Shown one piece after another: positions 55,484 to 63,312 of a stretch of 64,000 bases of DNA. The notes beneath the pieces are model-generated. The model worked only from the letters and a program-made list of their open reading frames with translations, searched no databases and was not told where the DNA came from. The stretch spans positions 186,001-250,000 of the forward strand of contig JADKDT010000026.1 in assembly GCA_016714465.1 (NCBI GenBank), written 5' to 3'. A program made the translations under genes and the position numbers. Origin of the DNA: Candidatus Brachythrix odensensis (GTDB lineage: Bacteria > Chloroflexota > Anaerolineae > J036 > Brachytrichaceae). How positions within the stretch are numbered: the first letter of the stretch is position 1; the number at the start of each line of letters is the position of its first letter.

Positions 55484-55903
55484 ATGACGAACTTTACGAT
55501 CACGATCAAATCCAGCGGGGTGTGGCAGCTCGCGGCCGAGCGCAATCTGGATGGCGCCGCGGGCCGGGGCGTCGTTGTGGTACGCCTCAAGGCCGAGCCG
55601 GAGCCGCATGCGCCCCGGCATGGCTGTCTGGCCGAGGCGAGAGCCTGGCTCGCTGTCGGGCGCGCGCTCGTCGCACAAGGAGAGCCGGCTGGCGCGCGGG
55701 ATGCGGCTCAGGCCGGTCTGGACGCGCTCGGGCGGGCCTACTCGCGTCGGCGGAATGTCGACGACACCGAGCTGAAACTGCGGGTGGCCACAACCGACGC
55801 CGGACAGGGCAACCTGGTCAGCGCGGCGGACATCTTTTTGCGCGTGCTCGAGGAACGCATCGGGTCGTATGCCGTGTTGTATCGGTCGGAAGTGCTGCAG
55901 TGA
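55484..55903 (+). CDS. Hypothetical protein, helical
   Basis: 139 residues starting at an ATG with AGGTGGG upstream. A short beta start (FTITIKSSGVWQLAAERNLD) is followed by helices with a TPR-like pattern (ARAWLAVGRALVAQGEPAGA, then DAAQAGLDALGRAY). No family is recognised. It stands between the tRNA and the sulfurtransferase and appears to be a real gene by its codon use and ribosome site. Confidence 0.5.
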   Translation: MTNFTITIKSSGVWQLAAERNLDGAAGRGVVVVRLKAEPEPHAPRHGCLAEARAWLAVGRALVAQGEPAGARDAAQAGLDALGRAYSRRRNVDDTELKLRVATTDAGQGNLVSAADIFLRVLEERIGSYAVLYRSEVLQ

Positions 55904-56027
55904 AGTCCCTGCCGCTATAATTCAACACCTGTCAACTTTGAATTTAAGCGGGGTTGTGAATCTGTCTCAGACCGGCATCAGCGATCTGAGGTAGAAACAC
56001 ATATCTGACTGATCTGGAGCACATCCG

Positions 56028-56870
56028 ATGACTAACTACGCAAATCCGAACGCCCTCGTCTCGACCGACTGGCTGGCCGCCAACCTGAGCGATCCGTCCA
56101 TTCGCATCGTCGAATCGAACGAGGACCAACTTCTGTACGGCACCGGCCATATCCCCGGCGCCATCCACATCGATTGGGTCGCCGACCTGAATGATTCGCT
56201 TACCCGGGATTACCTCGACGCCAAGCGCTTCTCGGCGCTGCTGAGCGCGCGCGGGATCGGGCCCGAGCACACGGTGATCTTCTACGGCGATAAAAGCAAC
56301 TGGTGGGCGTGCTACGCGCTGTGGGTATTTGCGCTGTTTGGCCACACCAATGCCAAGATCCTCAACGGCGGGCGGCGCAAGTGGGCGGAGGAAGGCCGGC
56401 CCATGACCCGCGAAGTCGTGGCGTATCCGGCCACGCGCTATGTCGCCCCCGAGCGGGACGACAAGACCATCCGGGCCTTCCGCGACGATGTGCTGAAGCA
56501 CATCCGGGCGGGTGGCGCGCTGGTCGATGTGCGCAGCCCGCAGGAGTACACCGGCGAACGCATGCACATGCCTGACTATCCGAACGAGGGCGCACTGCGC
56601 GGCGGCCACATCCCGGGCGCAAAGAGCATCCCCTGGGCCCAGGCCGTGCGCGAGGATGGCACCTTCAAGTCGGCCGATGACCTGACCGCCCTGTATGGCG
56701 CGAAGGCCATCACGCCGGACAAGGAAATCGTCGCGTATTGCCGGATTGGCGAGCGCTCCTCGCACACCTGGTTCGTCCTCACTCACTTGCTCGGGTTCAA
56801 GCACGTGCGTAACTATGACGGAAGCTGGACCGAATGGGGCAACGGCGTTGGCCTGCCCGTGGAGAAATAA
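56028..56870 (+). CDS. Thiosulfate/3-mercaptopyruvate sulfurtransferase
   Basis: 280 residues with two rhodanese domains. The N-terminal structural domain starts with VSTDWLAANLSDPSIRIVES. The C-terminal catalytic domain has Cys238 in YCRIGERSSHTWFVL. The CRIGERS loop fits thiosulfate rather than mercaptopyruvate specificity. It is followed after 2 bp by a Rieske ferredoxin gene, so the two are probably co-translated and may act together in sulfur oxidation or detoxification. Confidence 0.92.
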   Translation: MTNYANPNALVSTDWLAANLSDPSIRIVESNEDQLLYGTGHIPGAIHIDWVADLNDSLTRDYLDAKRFSALLSARGIGPEHTVIFYGDKSNWWACYALWVFALFGHTNAKILNGGRRKWAEEGRPMTREVVAYPATRYVAPERDDKTIRAFRDDVLKHIRAGGALVDVRSPQEYTGERMHMPDYPNEGALRGGHIPGAKSIPWAQAVREDGTFKSADDLTALYGAKAITPDKEIVAYCRIGERSSHTWFVLTHLLGFKHVRNYDGSWTEWGNGVGLPVEK

Positions 56871-56872
56871 GC

Positions 56873-57178
56873 GTGAGTGATTTCGTCTTTGCCGCGCGCG
56901 TATCGGATGTGACCGAGGGCCAGCTCTTCGCCACCCTGGTCGATGACATCCCGGTTGCGCTGACGTTGATCGGCGGCGAGCTTCGGGCGTTTGGCGATGT
57001 GTGCACCCACGATGGCGGTCCGCTGGCGGAGGGCACGGTCATGGATACGTGCGTGATGTGCCCGCGGCATGGGGCGTGCTTCGATCTGAAAACTGGCCAT
57101 GGGACGTTTCCGGCAGCGGGCCCCATCCCGGTCTATGAGACTAGAATCGAGGGCGACGAGATCAAGATTCGTCTCTGA
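56873..57178 (+). CDS. Rieske [2Fe-2S] ferredoxin
   Basis: 101 residues from a GTG start with GGAGAAATAAGC upstream. Cluster ligands are in CTHDGGPLAEG and CPRHGACFDL (C-x-H and C-x2-H), as in non-haem-oxygenase-type Rieske ferredoxins. It lies directly after the sulfurtransferase gene. Its natural partner is not clear; a soluble electron carrier is likely. Confidence 0.92.
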   Translation: MSDFVFAARVSDVTEGQLFATLVDDIPVALTLIGGELRAFGDVCTHDGGPLAEGTVMDTCVMCPRHGACFDLKTGHGTFPAAGPIPVYETRIEGDEIKIRL

Positions 57179-57193
57179 TCGAAACCAAATACG

Positions 57194-57306
57194 GCCTTCG
57201 GGGCAGGGTGTAATTCCCGATCGGTGGTACAGCCCACGAGCGCGCATCGCGCGCATGAGCCGGTGAGACTCCGGCGCCGACAGTCACAGTCTGGATGCAA
57301 GAAGGC
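57194..57306 (+). promoter_or_regulatory. FMN riboswitch (RFN element)
   Basis: The sequence follows the RFN consensus. P1 GCCTTC (57194-57199) pairs with GAAGGC (57301-57306). GGGGCAGGGTG, ATTCCCGATCGGTGGTA, CAGCCCACGAG, AGCCGGTGAGACTCCGG, CGCCGACAGTCACAGT and CTGGATGCAAGAAGG appear in the expected order. It binds FMN and should turn off the genes downstream. Those genes are RibX/RibY-type transporter components, which fits riboflavin or a precursor as the cargo. Confidence 0.95.
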
Positions 57307-57325
57307 GGCCGCTCCCTGAGCGGCC
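57307..57325 (+). promoter_or_regulatory. Candidate expression-platform hairpin after the FMN aptamer
   Basis: GGCCGCTC-CCT-GAGCGGCC is a perfect stem-loop starting right after P1. No U-tract follows, so it is not a standard terminator; it may work with another leader segment before the ribX ribosome site (GGAAGCG at 57406). Confidence 0.5.
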
Positions 57326-57416
57326 AATCGAGCGCGGTGGCGCCACGGCAGTGGCGGGCCGCGTGTGCGCGTCATGCCGTGCCCCGACGACTGGATATGC
57401 GTTTCGGAAGCGCACC

Positions 57417-58202
57417 ATGGCGACCTCCAACCCAACTGCCCCCTCCCAACGCGTGGCGCTTCGCGCGGCATTGCTGCGCTTTGCGCCGGCGGTGTCGCTG
57501 ACAGCGGTCGTGGCGTTCTGGCAGATCCTGAGCCTGTTCTACCCGCCCTTCATCCTGCCCGGGCCGGTCGTGGTGGTGGGGCGATTCGTGGACAAGCTCT
57601 TCGACGGCACGCTCCCGCGGCACGCTTTGGTCACGCTGAGCGAGGCGCTGCCGGGCCTGGTGATTGGGACGTTGCTGGCCTTTGCGGTCGGCTACCCGGC
57701 CGCGAAATCGGCCCTGGCCGAGCGGCTTATCTCGCCCGTGGTGGTGACGTCGCAGGGGGTGCCCTTTGTGGCCATCGCCCCGCTGATCTTCCTGTGGTTC
57801 GGGAGCGGGCCGGGGGCGAAGATCCTGGTGTGCGCCATCATCGTCTTCTTCCCCATCACCATCAACATCATCGCCGGCATCCGGGGCATCCCGCCGCTCT
57901 GGCGCGACTTGTTCCGCACCCATCACGCCTCGCGGCGCGACACGTTTCTCAAGCTTGAACTCCCGGCCGCGCTGCCGTTCGTCTTCGCCGGGCTGCGGGT
58001 GGGCGCCACCCTGTCGATGGTGGGCGCGCTGGCTGGCGAGTTCCTGGCCGCCGACCGCGGGCTGGGCTTTCTGATCAACCAGGCCAACGGGCTGTACGAC
58101 ACCGCCCTGGTCATGGCCGGCATCCTGGCCATCGTCATCCTGGCCCTCGGCCTCAACGCCAGCGTGCGCGCGTTGGAAGGCAGGCTGTCACGCGCGTCCT
58201 GA
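57417..58202 (+). CDS. ribX: ABC transporter permease, riboflavin type (RibX-like)
   Basis: 261 residues from the ATG at 57417. Five to six membrane helices, with the ABC-2 cytoplasmic coupling loop near RTHHASRRDTFLKLELPAAL and FAGLRVGATLSMVGALAGEF. It is of the ThiX/SsuC type. FMN-riboswitch control and the adjacent THI5-like binding protein match the RibXY transporter predicted in Chloroflexota by comparative genomics. Cargo is inferred from the riboswitch. Confidence 0.9.
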   Translation: MATSNPTAPSQRVALRAALLRFAPAVSLTAVVAFWQILSLFYPPFILPGPVVVVGRFVDKLFDGTLPRHALVTLSEALPGLVIGTLLAFAVGYPAAKSALAERLISPVVVTSQGVPFVAIAPLIFLWFGSGPGAKILVCAIIVFFPITINIIAGIRGIPPLWRDLFRTHHASRRDTFLKLELPAALPFVFAGLRVGATLSMVGALAGEFLAADRGLGFLINQANGLYDTALVMAGILAIVILALGLNASVRALEGRLSRAS

Positions 58203-58216
58203 CGCACCCTATCACC

Positions 58217-59185
58217 ATGCAAAAACCATTCGCCATTCTCCTCGCCGCCACCCTGACGCTGTCCGCTTGCGTAGCGCCGGGCACGTCAACAGGTCCGACC
58301 GTTGTGCGCCTTCCGATGGGCTACATCCCGAACGCCCAGTACGCGCCGTTTTACGTCGCAGTTGAGAAGGGCTACTTCGCCGCCGAGGGCATCCAGATCG
58401 ACTTCGACTACAAGTTCGAGACCGACGGGGTCAAACTTGTCGGGGCGAACGCGCTGCCCTTCGCGGTGGTGAGCGGCGAGCAGGTTGTCCTGGCCCGGGC
58501 TCAGGGCCTGCCCGTGAGATACGTCGCGCAGTGGTATCACACCTTCCCCGTGGCCGTGTTCAGCCTGGCCTCGAGCGGGATTCGGACCCCGGCCGACCTC
58601 AAGGGCAAGCGGATTGGGTTGGCCGGATTCTTTGGCGCGACCTATGTCGGTTGGCGGGCGTTTCTGGCGGCCAATGGCCTGAGCGAGGCCGATGTCAAAC
58701 AGGAGGCGATCGGCTTCACTCAGCGCGAGGCCGTGCAGCAGGGCAAGGTCGACGCCGCCGTCGGCTATGTCAACAACGAGCCGCTGGCCCTGGCTGAGAG
58801 CGGCTTTCCGGTCACCGTGTTCATTGTCGGCGAGAAGGTAAATCTGGTCGGAAACGGGCTGATGACTAACGAGGAGACGATCCGGACGAAGCCGGCGCTC
58901 GTGCGCGGGATGAGCAAGGCTCTGCTGCGCGGCGTGGCCGACACGATCAAGGACCCGGATGCCGCGCTGGCCATCGCGACTAAATATGTCGAGGGTCTAA
59001 AGGCCGACGATCCGATCCAACGCAAGGTCATGCTGGCCACGGTCGAGATGATGAAGACCAGCGGGAAGCAGGGCGCCTCGACGGCCGCCGCCTGGGAGTC
59101 GACCCAGGCCACCCTGCTCGCCATGGGGCAGATTCAGAAACCGCTCGAAGCGGGAACGTATTTCACGAATGAGTTTTTGCCTTGA
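58217..59185 (+). CDS. ribY: THI5/NMT1-like substrate-binding lipoprotein (RibY-like)
   Basis: 322 residues. The lipoprotein signal ends in LSAC. The NMT1/THI5 fold begins with MGYIPNAQYAPFYVAVEKGY and continues with RIGLAGFFGATYVGWRAFLA and AAVGYVNNEPLAL. This is the periplasmic-type binding partner of the RibX permease and lies 14 bp downstream. The riboswitch points to riboflavin rather than a thiamin pyrimidine. Confidence 0.9.
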   Translation: MQKPFAILLAATLTLSACVAPGTSTGPTVVRLPMGYIPNAQYAPFYVAVEKGYFAAEGIQIDFDYKFETDGVKLVGANALPFAVVSGEQVVLARAQGLPVRYVAQWYHTFPVAVFSLASSGIRTPADLKGKRIGLAGFFGATYVGWRAFLAANGLSEADVKQEAIGFTQREAVQQGKVDAAVGYVNNEPLALAESGFPVTVFIVGEKVNLVGNGLMTNEETIRTKPALVRGMSKALLRGVADTIKDPDAALAIATKYVEGLKADDPIQRKVMLATVEMMKTSGKQGASTAAAWESTQATLLAMGQIQKPLEAGTYFTNEFLP

Positions 59186-59919
59186 TTTCCCTCACAAACG
59201 TCTCGTATTCCTATCCCAGCGGTGTTGAAGCGCTGCGGGGTTTCACGTTGGACGTGGGGGCCGGCGAGTTCGTGGCGGTGGTCGGGCCGAGCGGATGCGG
59301 CAAGAGCACCTTGCTGCGCCTGATCGCCGGGTTGCAGGAGCCGAGCTCGGGGAGGGTCGAAGTCGCCGGCGCGCGCGTGAACGGGCCATGACGCAAGGTC
59401 GGGTTTCTGTTTCAGGAACCCAGCCTCCTGCCGTGGCGGACGGTGGCCGAGAACGTCGCCCTGCCGCTCGAGCTGGCCGGCCGAAAAACGGAGGGAATCG
59501 ACACAAAGTTGATCGAGCTGGTCGGGCTGCAAGGCTTTGCGCGGGCGTATCCGCGCGAGCTGAGCGGGGGGATGGCCCAGCGCGCGGCGCTGGCCCGGGC
59601 CCTGGCCACCCACCCGCCGGCGCTGCTGCTGGATGAGCCGTTTGGCGCGCTGGATGCGATGACGCGCGAAGGGCTGACCATGTCGCTCGAGGCGATCTGG
59701 CGCGCGGCCGGCACGACCTGTCTGTTGGTCACCCACAGCATCGGCGAGGCGGTCTTTCTGGCCGATCGGGTGGTTGTCTGCGCCCCGCGCCCCGGCACAG
59801 TGGCGGGCATCGTGCCGGTCAGGCTGCCGCGCCCGCGGCTGTGGTCGATGGAGACCGAGCCGGTGTTCAGCCAGGCTCGCCAGGCGGTCCGGAAGCTGCT
59901 CGGGGCGGGGGCGATTTGA
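59182..59919 (+). pseudogene. ABC transporter ATPase with in-frame TGA
   Basis: It starts with TTG overlapping the ribY stop. Walker A GPSGCGKST, then a TGA at 59389-59391 just before the Q-loop segment RKVGFLFQEPSLLP. All later motifs stay in the same frame: signature LSGGMAQRAALARAL, Walker B ALLLDEPFG and switch His in VTHSIGEA, to 245 residues. The stop is a single substitution at a Gly or Arg position. Truncation at residue 69 would disable the third subunit, unless another ATPase replaces it. It may also be a base-call error. Confidence 0.85.
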
Positions 59920-59961
59920 ACAGGGATGGGCAGGAAAGCGCCCCCGCTACAATCGGCCCTC

Positions 59962-60288
59962 ATGCGAACGCCCGCCGGAAAAGAGTGCAAGTACTACTAC
60001 GCCGACTATCACCGCGGCCGTGACACGCAGGCCTGCCGGCTGCTCGAGCGCAACCCGCAGGGCGGGGCGTGGAAGCCGAGCCTGTGCGGCAAATGCCCCG
60101 TGCCCGACATCCTGCGCCAGAACGCCTGCCCGCACCTGGCTCTTGAGGCGAAGGTGGAGAAGGGCTTTCTTGGTTTGACCGAAAAGGTGGGCGTGTATGC
60201 GGTGTGCGCCAAGAAGATGGTCGAGGTGGACAAGCCCGCGATTGGCTGCGGGAGTTGCCACGAAGCATTGAACAAACTCGGCGCCTGA
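59962..60288 (+). CDS. Small eight-cysteine protein
   Basis: 108 residues with cysteines in ECKYYYADYHRGRDTQACR, LCGKCPVPDIL, NACPH, VCAKK and GCGSCHEAL. The arrangement suggests one or two bound metals or a small iron-sulfur cluster. I do not recognise a named family, though a similar CKYYY...TQxCRL pattern occurs in uncharacterised Chloroflexota proteins. The next gene starts 6 bp later and is probably co-transcribed. Confidence 0.65.
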   Translation: MRTPAGKECKYYYADYHRGRDTQACRLLERNPQGGAWKPSLCGKCPVPDILRQNACPHLALEAKVEKGFLGLTEKVGVYAVCAKKMVEVDKPAIGCGSCHEALNKLGA

Positions 60289-60294
60289 CGAGCG

Positions 60295-61338
60295 ATGGAG
60301 ACCGTCTACACGCCCGCCCATGCCCTGCACGCGCCCGCCCGCGAGTTTCTCGACGGGCAGTTGATCCCCTATTTCGAATCGCCCTCGCGGGCCGAGATCA
60401 TCCGGGCCGCGGTCGAGGCGGCCGGGCTGGGCGCCATCGTCCCTCCCCACGACTTCGGCCTCGATCCGATCCTGGCCGTCCACGACGCCGGGTATATCGA
60501 CTACCTGCAGACCGTCTATGCGGCCTGGCTGGCCGACGGCCGCGATCCGGGCGGGGTGTATCCCGACACCTTCCTGACCCGCCATTTCGCGCGGCGCGCC
60601 CGCCCGCCGGCCAAGCCCGGCGCGCGGGCCGGCTACTACAACTTCGACCTCTCGGCCGTCGTGGTCGAGGGCACGTGGGCGGCGGCGTATGCCTCAGCCC
60701 AGGTCGGGCTGACGGCGGCGGCGAAGGTGGCCGCCGGCGCGCGCAGCGCCTTCGGGCTGTGCCGCCCGCCCGGGCATCACGCCCACGCCGACATGAGCGG
60801 GGGCTACTGCTTCCTCAACAACGTCGCCATCGCGGCCGAGTGGCTGCGCCGGAAGGGCGGGGCGGGCCGGGTGGCCATTCTCGACATCGACTTCCATCAC
60901 GGTAATGGCACCCAGCACCTGTTCTATGCCCGGGAGGATGTGCTGTTTGTTTCGCTGCACGCCGACCCGGACCGGCAGTACCCGTATTTCATGGGCTACG
61001 TCGACGAGACCGGGGCGGGCGGCGGATTGGGTTTCACCCGCAACTATCCGCTGCCGCTGGGCTGCGACGAAGCTCAGTATCTGGCGGCCCTCGACGCGGC
61101 CTGCGTTACCATCGGCGCCTACCGTCCCGAGGCGCTGCTGGTCTCGCTGGGGGTCGACACCTTCGCCGGCGACCCGCTGGGCGACTTCGCCCTGCCAAGC
61201 CAGGCGTATGGCCGGATCGGGGCCAGGCTGGCGGAACTTGGCGCGCCGACGGTGTTCATCATGGAGGGCGGTTACGCCATTCGGGAACTCGGGGAGAATG
61301 TCACCTCGCTACTGCGGGGTTTTGAGATGCCAGCCTGA
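60295..61338 (+). CDS. Acetylpolyamine amidohydrolase (histone-deacetylase family)
   Basis: 347 residues, zinc hydrolase of the arginase/deacetylase superfamily. It removes acetyl groups from polyamines or lysines. AGYYNFDLSAVVVEGTW is typical of acetylpolyamine amidohydrolases. The active site includes PPGHHAHADMSGGYCFLNN (tandem His), DIDFHHGNGTQ (zinc Asp and His) and GVDTFAGDPLG (second zinc Asp). All catalytic residues are present. Confidence 0.92.
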   Translation: METVYTPAHALHAPAREFLDGQLIPYFESPSRAEIIRAAVEAAGLGAIVPPHDFGLDPILAVHDAGYIDYLQTVYAAWLADGRDPGGVYPDTFLTRHFARRARPPAKPGARAGYYNFDLSAVVVEGTWAAAYASAQVGLTAAAKVAAGARSAFGLCRPPGHHAHADMSGGYCFLNNVAIAAEWLRRKGGAGRVAILDIDFHHGNGTQHLFYAREDVLFVSLHADPDRQYPYFMGYVDETGAGGGLGFTRNYPLPLGCDEAQYLAALDAACVTIGAYRPEALLVSLGVDTFAGDPLGDFALPSQAYGRIGARLAELGAPTVFIMEGGYAIRELGENVTSLLRGFEMPA

Positions 61339-61348
61339 GAACCACCAA

Positions 61349-61416
61349 CAATACCTGTTTTCCGGAGGCGATATGCCCGGCGTAGCCGGGCATATCGCCT
61401 CCGGAGCAGGTATTGG
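61349..61416. repeat. Nested palindrome, CCGGCGTAGCCGG core
   Basis: The inner perfect hairpin at 61361-61405 (TCCGGAGGCGATATGCCC arm) sits within outer CAATACCTG / CAGGTATTG arms. It shares the GAGGCGATAT arm with the copy at 12.39 kb. Confidence 0.85.
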
Positions 61417-61462
61417 TAGTGGCTCTTGGGGCTGAAAAACGAAAACAAGGAGCAACAAACGA

Positions 61463-62263
61463 ATGTCACAAGCAGATTTGAAGGGCCGCTGGGCGCTGAT
61501 CCTCGGCGCGAGCTCGGGGTTTGGGGCCGCGACCGCGCGCGAACTGGCCGCCAACGGGGTCAACATCATCGGCCTGCACCTCGACCGGGGGGCCGGTCTC
61601 GAGGCGGTCAAGACCGTGCTCGTGCCGGAGTTGGAGGCCACCGGAGTGAAGGTGTGGTACTCCAACACCAACATCGCCAGCGATGAGAAGCGGGCCGAAG
61701 CCATCGTCAAAATCAAGGAGCTGGTCGGCGAGCAGAAGATCCACGTCATCATGCACTCGGTGGCCTTTGGCTCGCTGCTGCCCTTCATCGGCGACATCAA
61801 CGGTCAGACTCTGACCCGGGCCCAGATGGAAATGACCTTGGATGTCATGGCCAACAGTCTGGTGTATTGGGCCCAGGATTTGTGGCGGGCCGGGCTGCTC
61901 GGCCCGGGCAGCCGCTTCTTTGGGATGACCAGCGCCGGTAGCGTGCAGGCGATCGAGTCGTATGGCGCGGTCTCGGCGGCCAAGAGCGCGCTCGAAAGCC
62001 ACACCCGCCAGCTCGGCTCCGAGTTCGCCAAGCATGGCATCCTGGCCAACTGCATCATGGCTGGCGTGACGGACACCGCCGCGCTGCGCAAGATTCCGGG
62101 CAGCGACAAGATCGTCGAGAACGCGATCAAGAAGAATCCGAGCGGCCGGCTGACGACGACGACCGATGTCGCGAAGACGATCCGGGCGCTGTCGGACCCC
62201 GAGCTGACCTGGATCACCGGCCAGGTCATCGTGGTCGATGGCGGTGAGCTGATTTCGGGATGA
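61463..62263 (+). CDS. Enoyl-ACP reductase-like SDR (FabI/FabL type)
   Basis: 266 residues. The nucleotide-binding start is WALILGASSGFGAATARELA. The catalytic Tyr and Lys are spaced Y-x6-K in SYGAVSAAKSALE, the spacing of FabI and FabL enoyl-ACP reductases rather than the Y-x3-K of common SDRs. The C-terminal ITGQVIVVDGGELISG is typical. It probably reduces enoyl-ACP in fatty acid synthesis, or a related enoyl thioester. An AAGGAG lies 12-17 bp upstream. Confidence 0.82.
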   Translation: MSQADLKGRWALILGASSGFGAATARELAANGVNIIGLHLDRGAGLEAVKTVLVPELEATGVKVWYSNTNIASDEKRAEAIVKIKELVGEQKIHVIMHSVAFGSLLPFIGDINGQTLTRAQMEMTLDVMANSLVYWAQDLWRAGLLGPGSRFFGMTSAGSVQAIESYGAVSAAKSALESHTRQLGSEFAKHGILANCIMAGVTDTAALRKIPGSDKIVENAIKKNPSGRLTTTTDVAKTIRALSDPELTWITGQVIVVDGGELISG

Positions 62264-62267
62264 TTGA

Positions 62268-62310
62268 AGAAATCACAATCCCCGCGCGAAGCGCGGGGAT
62301 TGTGATTTCT
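62268..62310. repeat. 43-bp perfect palindrome, GCGCGAAGCGC core
   Basis: Arms AGAAATCACAATCCCCGCGC and complement around GAA, five bases after the reductase stop. It is the closest relative of 28614-28668. Confidence 0.85.
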
Positions 62311-62335
62311 CCGAATATTTCTGTGCCGTTGCTGC

Positions 62336-62363
62336 TTGACAGCGCGAGCCGCAAACCTACAAT
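62336..62363 (+). promoter_or_regulatory. Sigma-70-type promoter
   Basis: TTGACA at 62336-62341 and TACAAT at 62358-62363 with a 16-bp spacer. It is about 50 bp upstream of the gene at 62421 and downstream of a hairpin that isolates it. It is the clearest promoter in the window. Confidence 0.75.
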
Positions 62364-62420
62364 TTAGCGCAGTCGCCTCGTTTTGAGCGATTCATGGGTC
62401 AGAAATTCAGGGAGGGAATC

Positions 62421-63212
62421 ATGGCGAAGTATTCGGTAACGGTCACCCCGGTCGACAATTTTGCTGGACATAGCAAAGTCCGTTATGGCGTCGGCGAGGA
62501 GCTCGAGATCAGCGTCGTAGAGGATCCGGTGCCGTCGACGCCAACAGCGATGGAATGGTCGGTCAAGAGCGGCAAGGCAACCGTGACCAATTCCGGAACC
62601 ACGGGCGCGGCAAAGGTCAAGTGTGGATCCGTCGGGGGCGCGGTTGTGCTCGAGCTCAAGAACACCGCGGGTAACGCCGTTCTGGCATCGAAACGTTTCC
62701 AGGTTGTGGCCCCTTCGGACGTCATTTTCAAGCAGGTGGGGACATCCTGGCACGTCAGCGGCATGGCTAGCGCCGGTTTCAAGGCCGCGATCTATCTGTC
62801 GCCCAAGGACGTCTCGTTCAAATGGGTCACGATTCGGGAGGGTGCCGCGCCCTGGGAAGGCAGTGGTTGCCTGGAAAAGGCCAAGCCGATTGCGGTCAGC
62901 GGAACGGGCAAGTTTTCGGAGACCGTGATCCACCCTGTCCTTGGCACCTGGATCAAGGCCAAGGCCGGCGGGAATAGCGCGAATGGCACGCTGATGTCGG
63001 GGCAGGACACGGTCCGGACGGGAACGCCAAAGACCGGCCGGGGCGAGCTGACGTGGCGAATCCCGTGGTTCTATAAGGTCATCGGGGCAACCACCGAGTA
63101 TCAATTCTGTGTGGGTGTGCACCACGCCGAGATTGACGATGCCGGCAAGACGACGATGACAAAGTTCAACGTGTCGGTGACCAAGAACAAGGCCGACGCC
63201 AGCAGCGGGTAG
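62421..63212 (+). CDS. Orphan Ig-like protein of unknown function
   Basis: 263 residues from the ATG at 62421 with GGGAGGGAATC upstream and its own promoter and terminator. There is no signal peptide. The N-terminal ~105 residues look like an Ig-fold (VTPVDNFAGHSKVRYGVGEE, MEWSVKSGKATVTNSGTTGA). The C-terminal part has VSGMASAGFKAAIYLSPKDV, then SFKWVTIREG. I recall a similar P-x-VSF...E pattern in proteins encoded near contractile-injection loci, but none of those genes is here, so no function is assigned. Confidence 0.7.
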   Translation: MAKYSVTVTPVDNFAGHSKVRYGVGEELEISVVEDPVPSTPTAMEWSVKSGKATVTNSGTTGAAKVKCGSVGGAVVLELKNTAGNAVLASKRFQVVAPSDVIFKQVGTSWHVSGMASAGFKAAIYLSPKDVSFKWVTIREGAAPWEGSGCLEKAKPIAVSGTGKFSETVIHPVLGTWIKAKAGGNSANGTLMSGQDTVRTGTPKTGRGELTWRIPWFYKVIGATTEYQFCVGVHHAEIDDAGKTTMTKFNVSVTKNKADASSG

Positions 63213-63243
63213 CGGGGGCCCCGACAAGGGTGCCGTTCCCGTC

Positions 63244-63279
63244 AGGAGCGGCCCACCTTCAAGGTGGGCCGCTCCTTTT
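63244..63279 (+). terminator. Intrinsic terminator after the orphan Ig-like gene
   Basis: AGGAGCGGCCCACC / GGTGGGCCGCTCCT stem with a TTCAA loop and a trailing TTTT at 63276-63279. A classical rho-independent layout, and the only one in the window with an adjacent T-run outside the stem. Confidence 0.8.
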
Positions 63280-63312
63280 CTTGCGCGCTCATCCCGCGAT
63301 AATGCGGGCGCA

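Noticed and set aside
55916..55921. TATAAT as a promoter for the sulfurtransferase gene
   Set aside because: No -35 element lies at a suitable distance and the site is over 100 bp from the start codon, so it was not listed as a feature.
59389..59391. TGA recoding (selenocysteine or reassigned UGA) in the ABC ATPase
   Set aside because: The position is a Gly or Arg site in homologues, there is no stem-loop of selenocysteine type nearby, and other genes in the window use TGA as a normal stop.
62421..63212. Part of a contractile injection system locus
   Set aside because: No sheath, baseplate, tube or AAA ATPase gene lies in the flanking sequence; the resemblance rests on one short motif.
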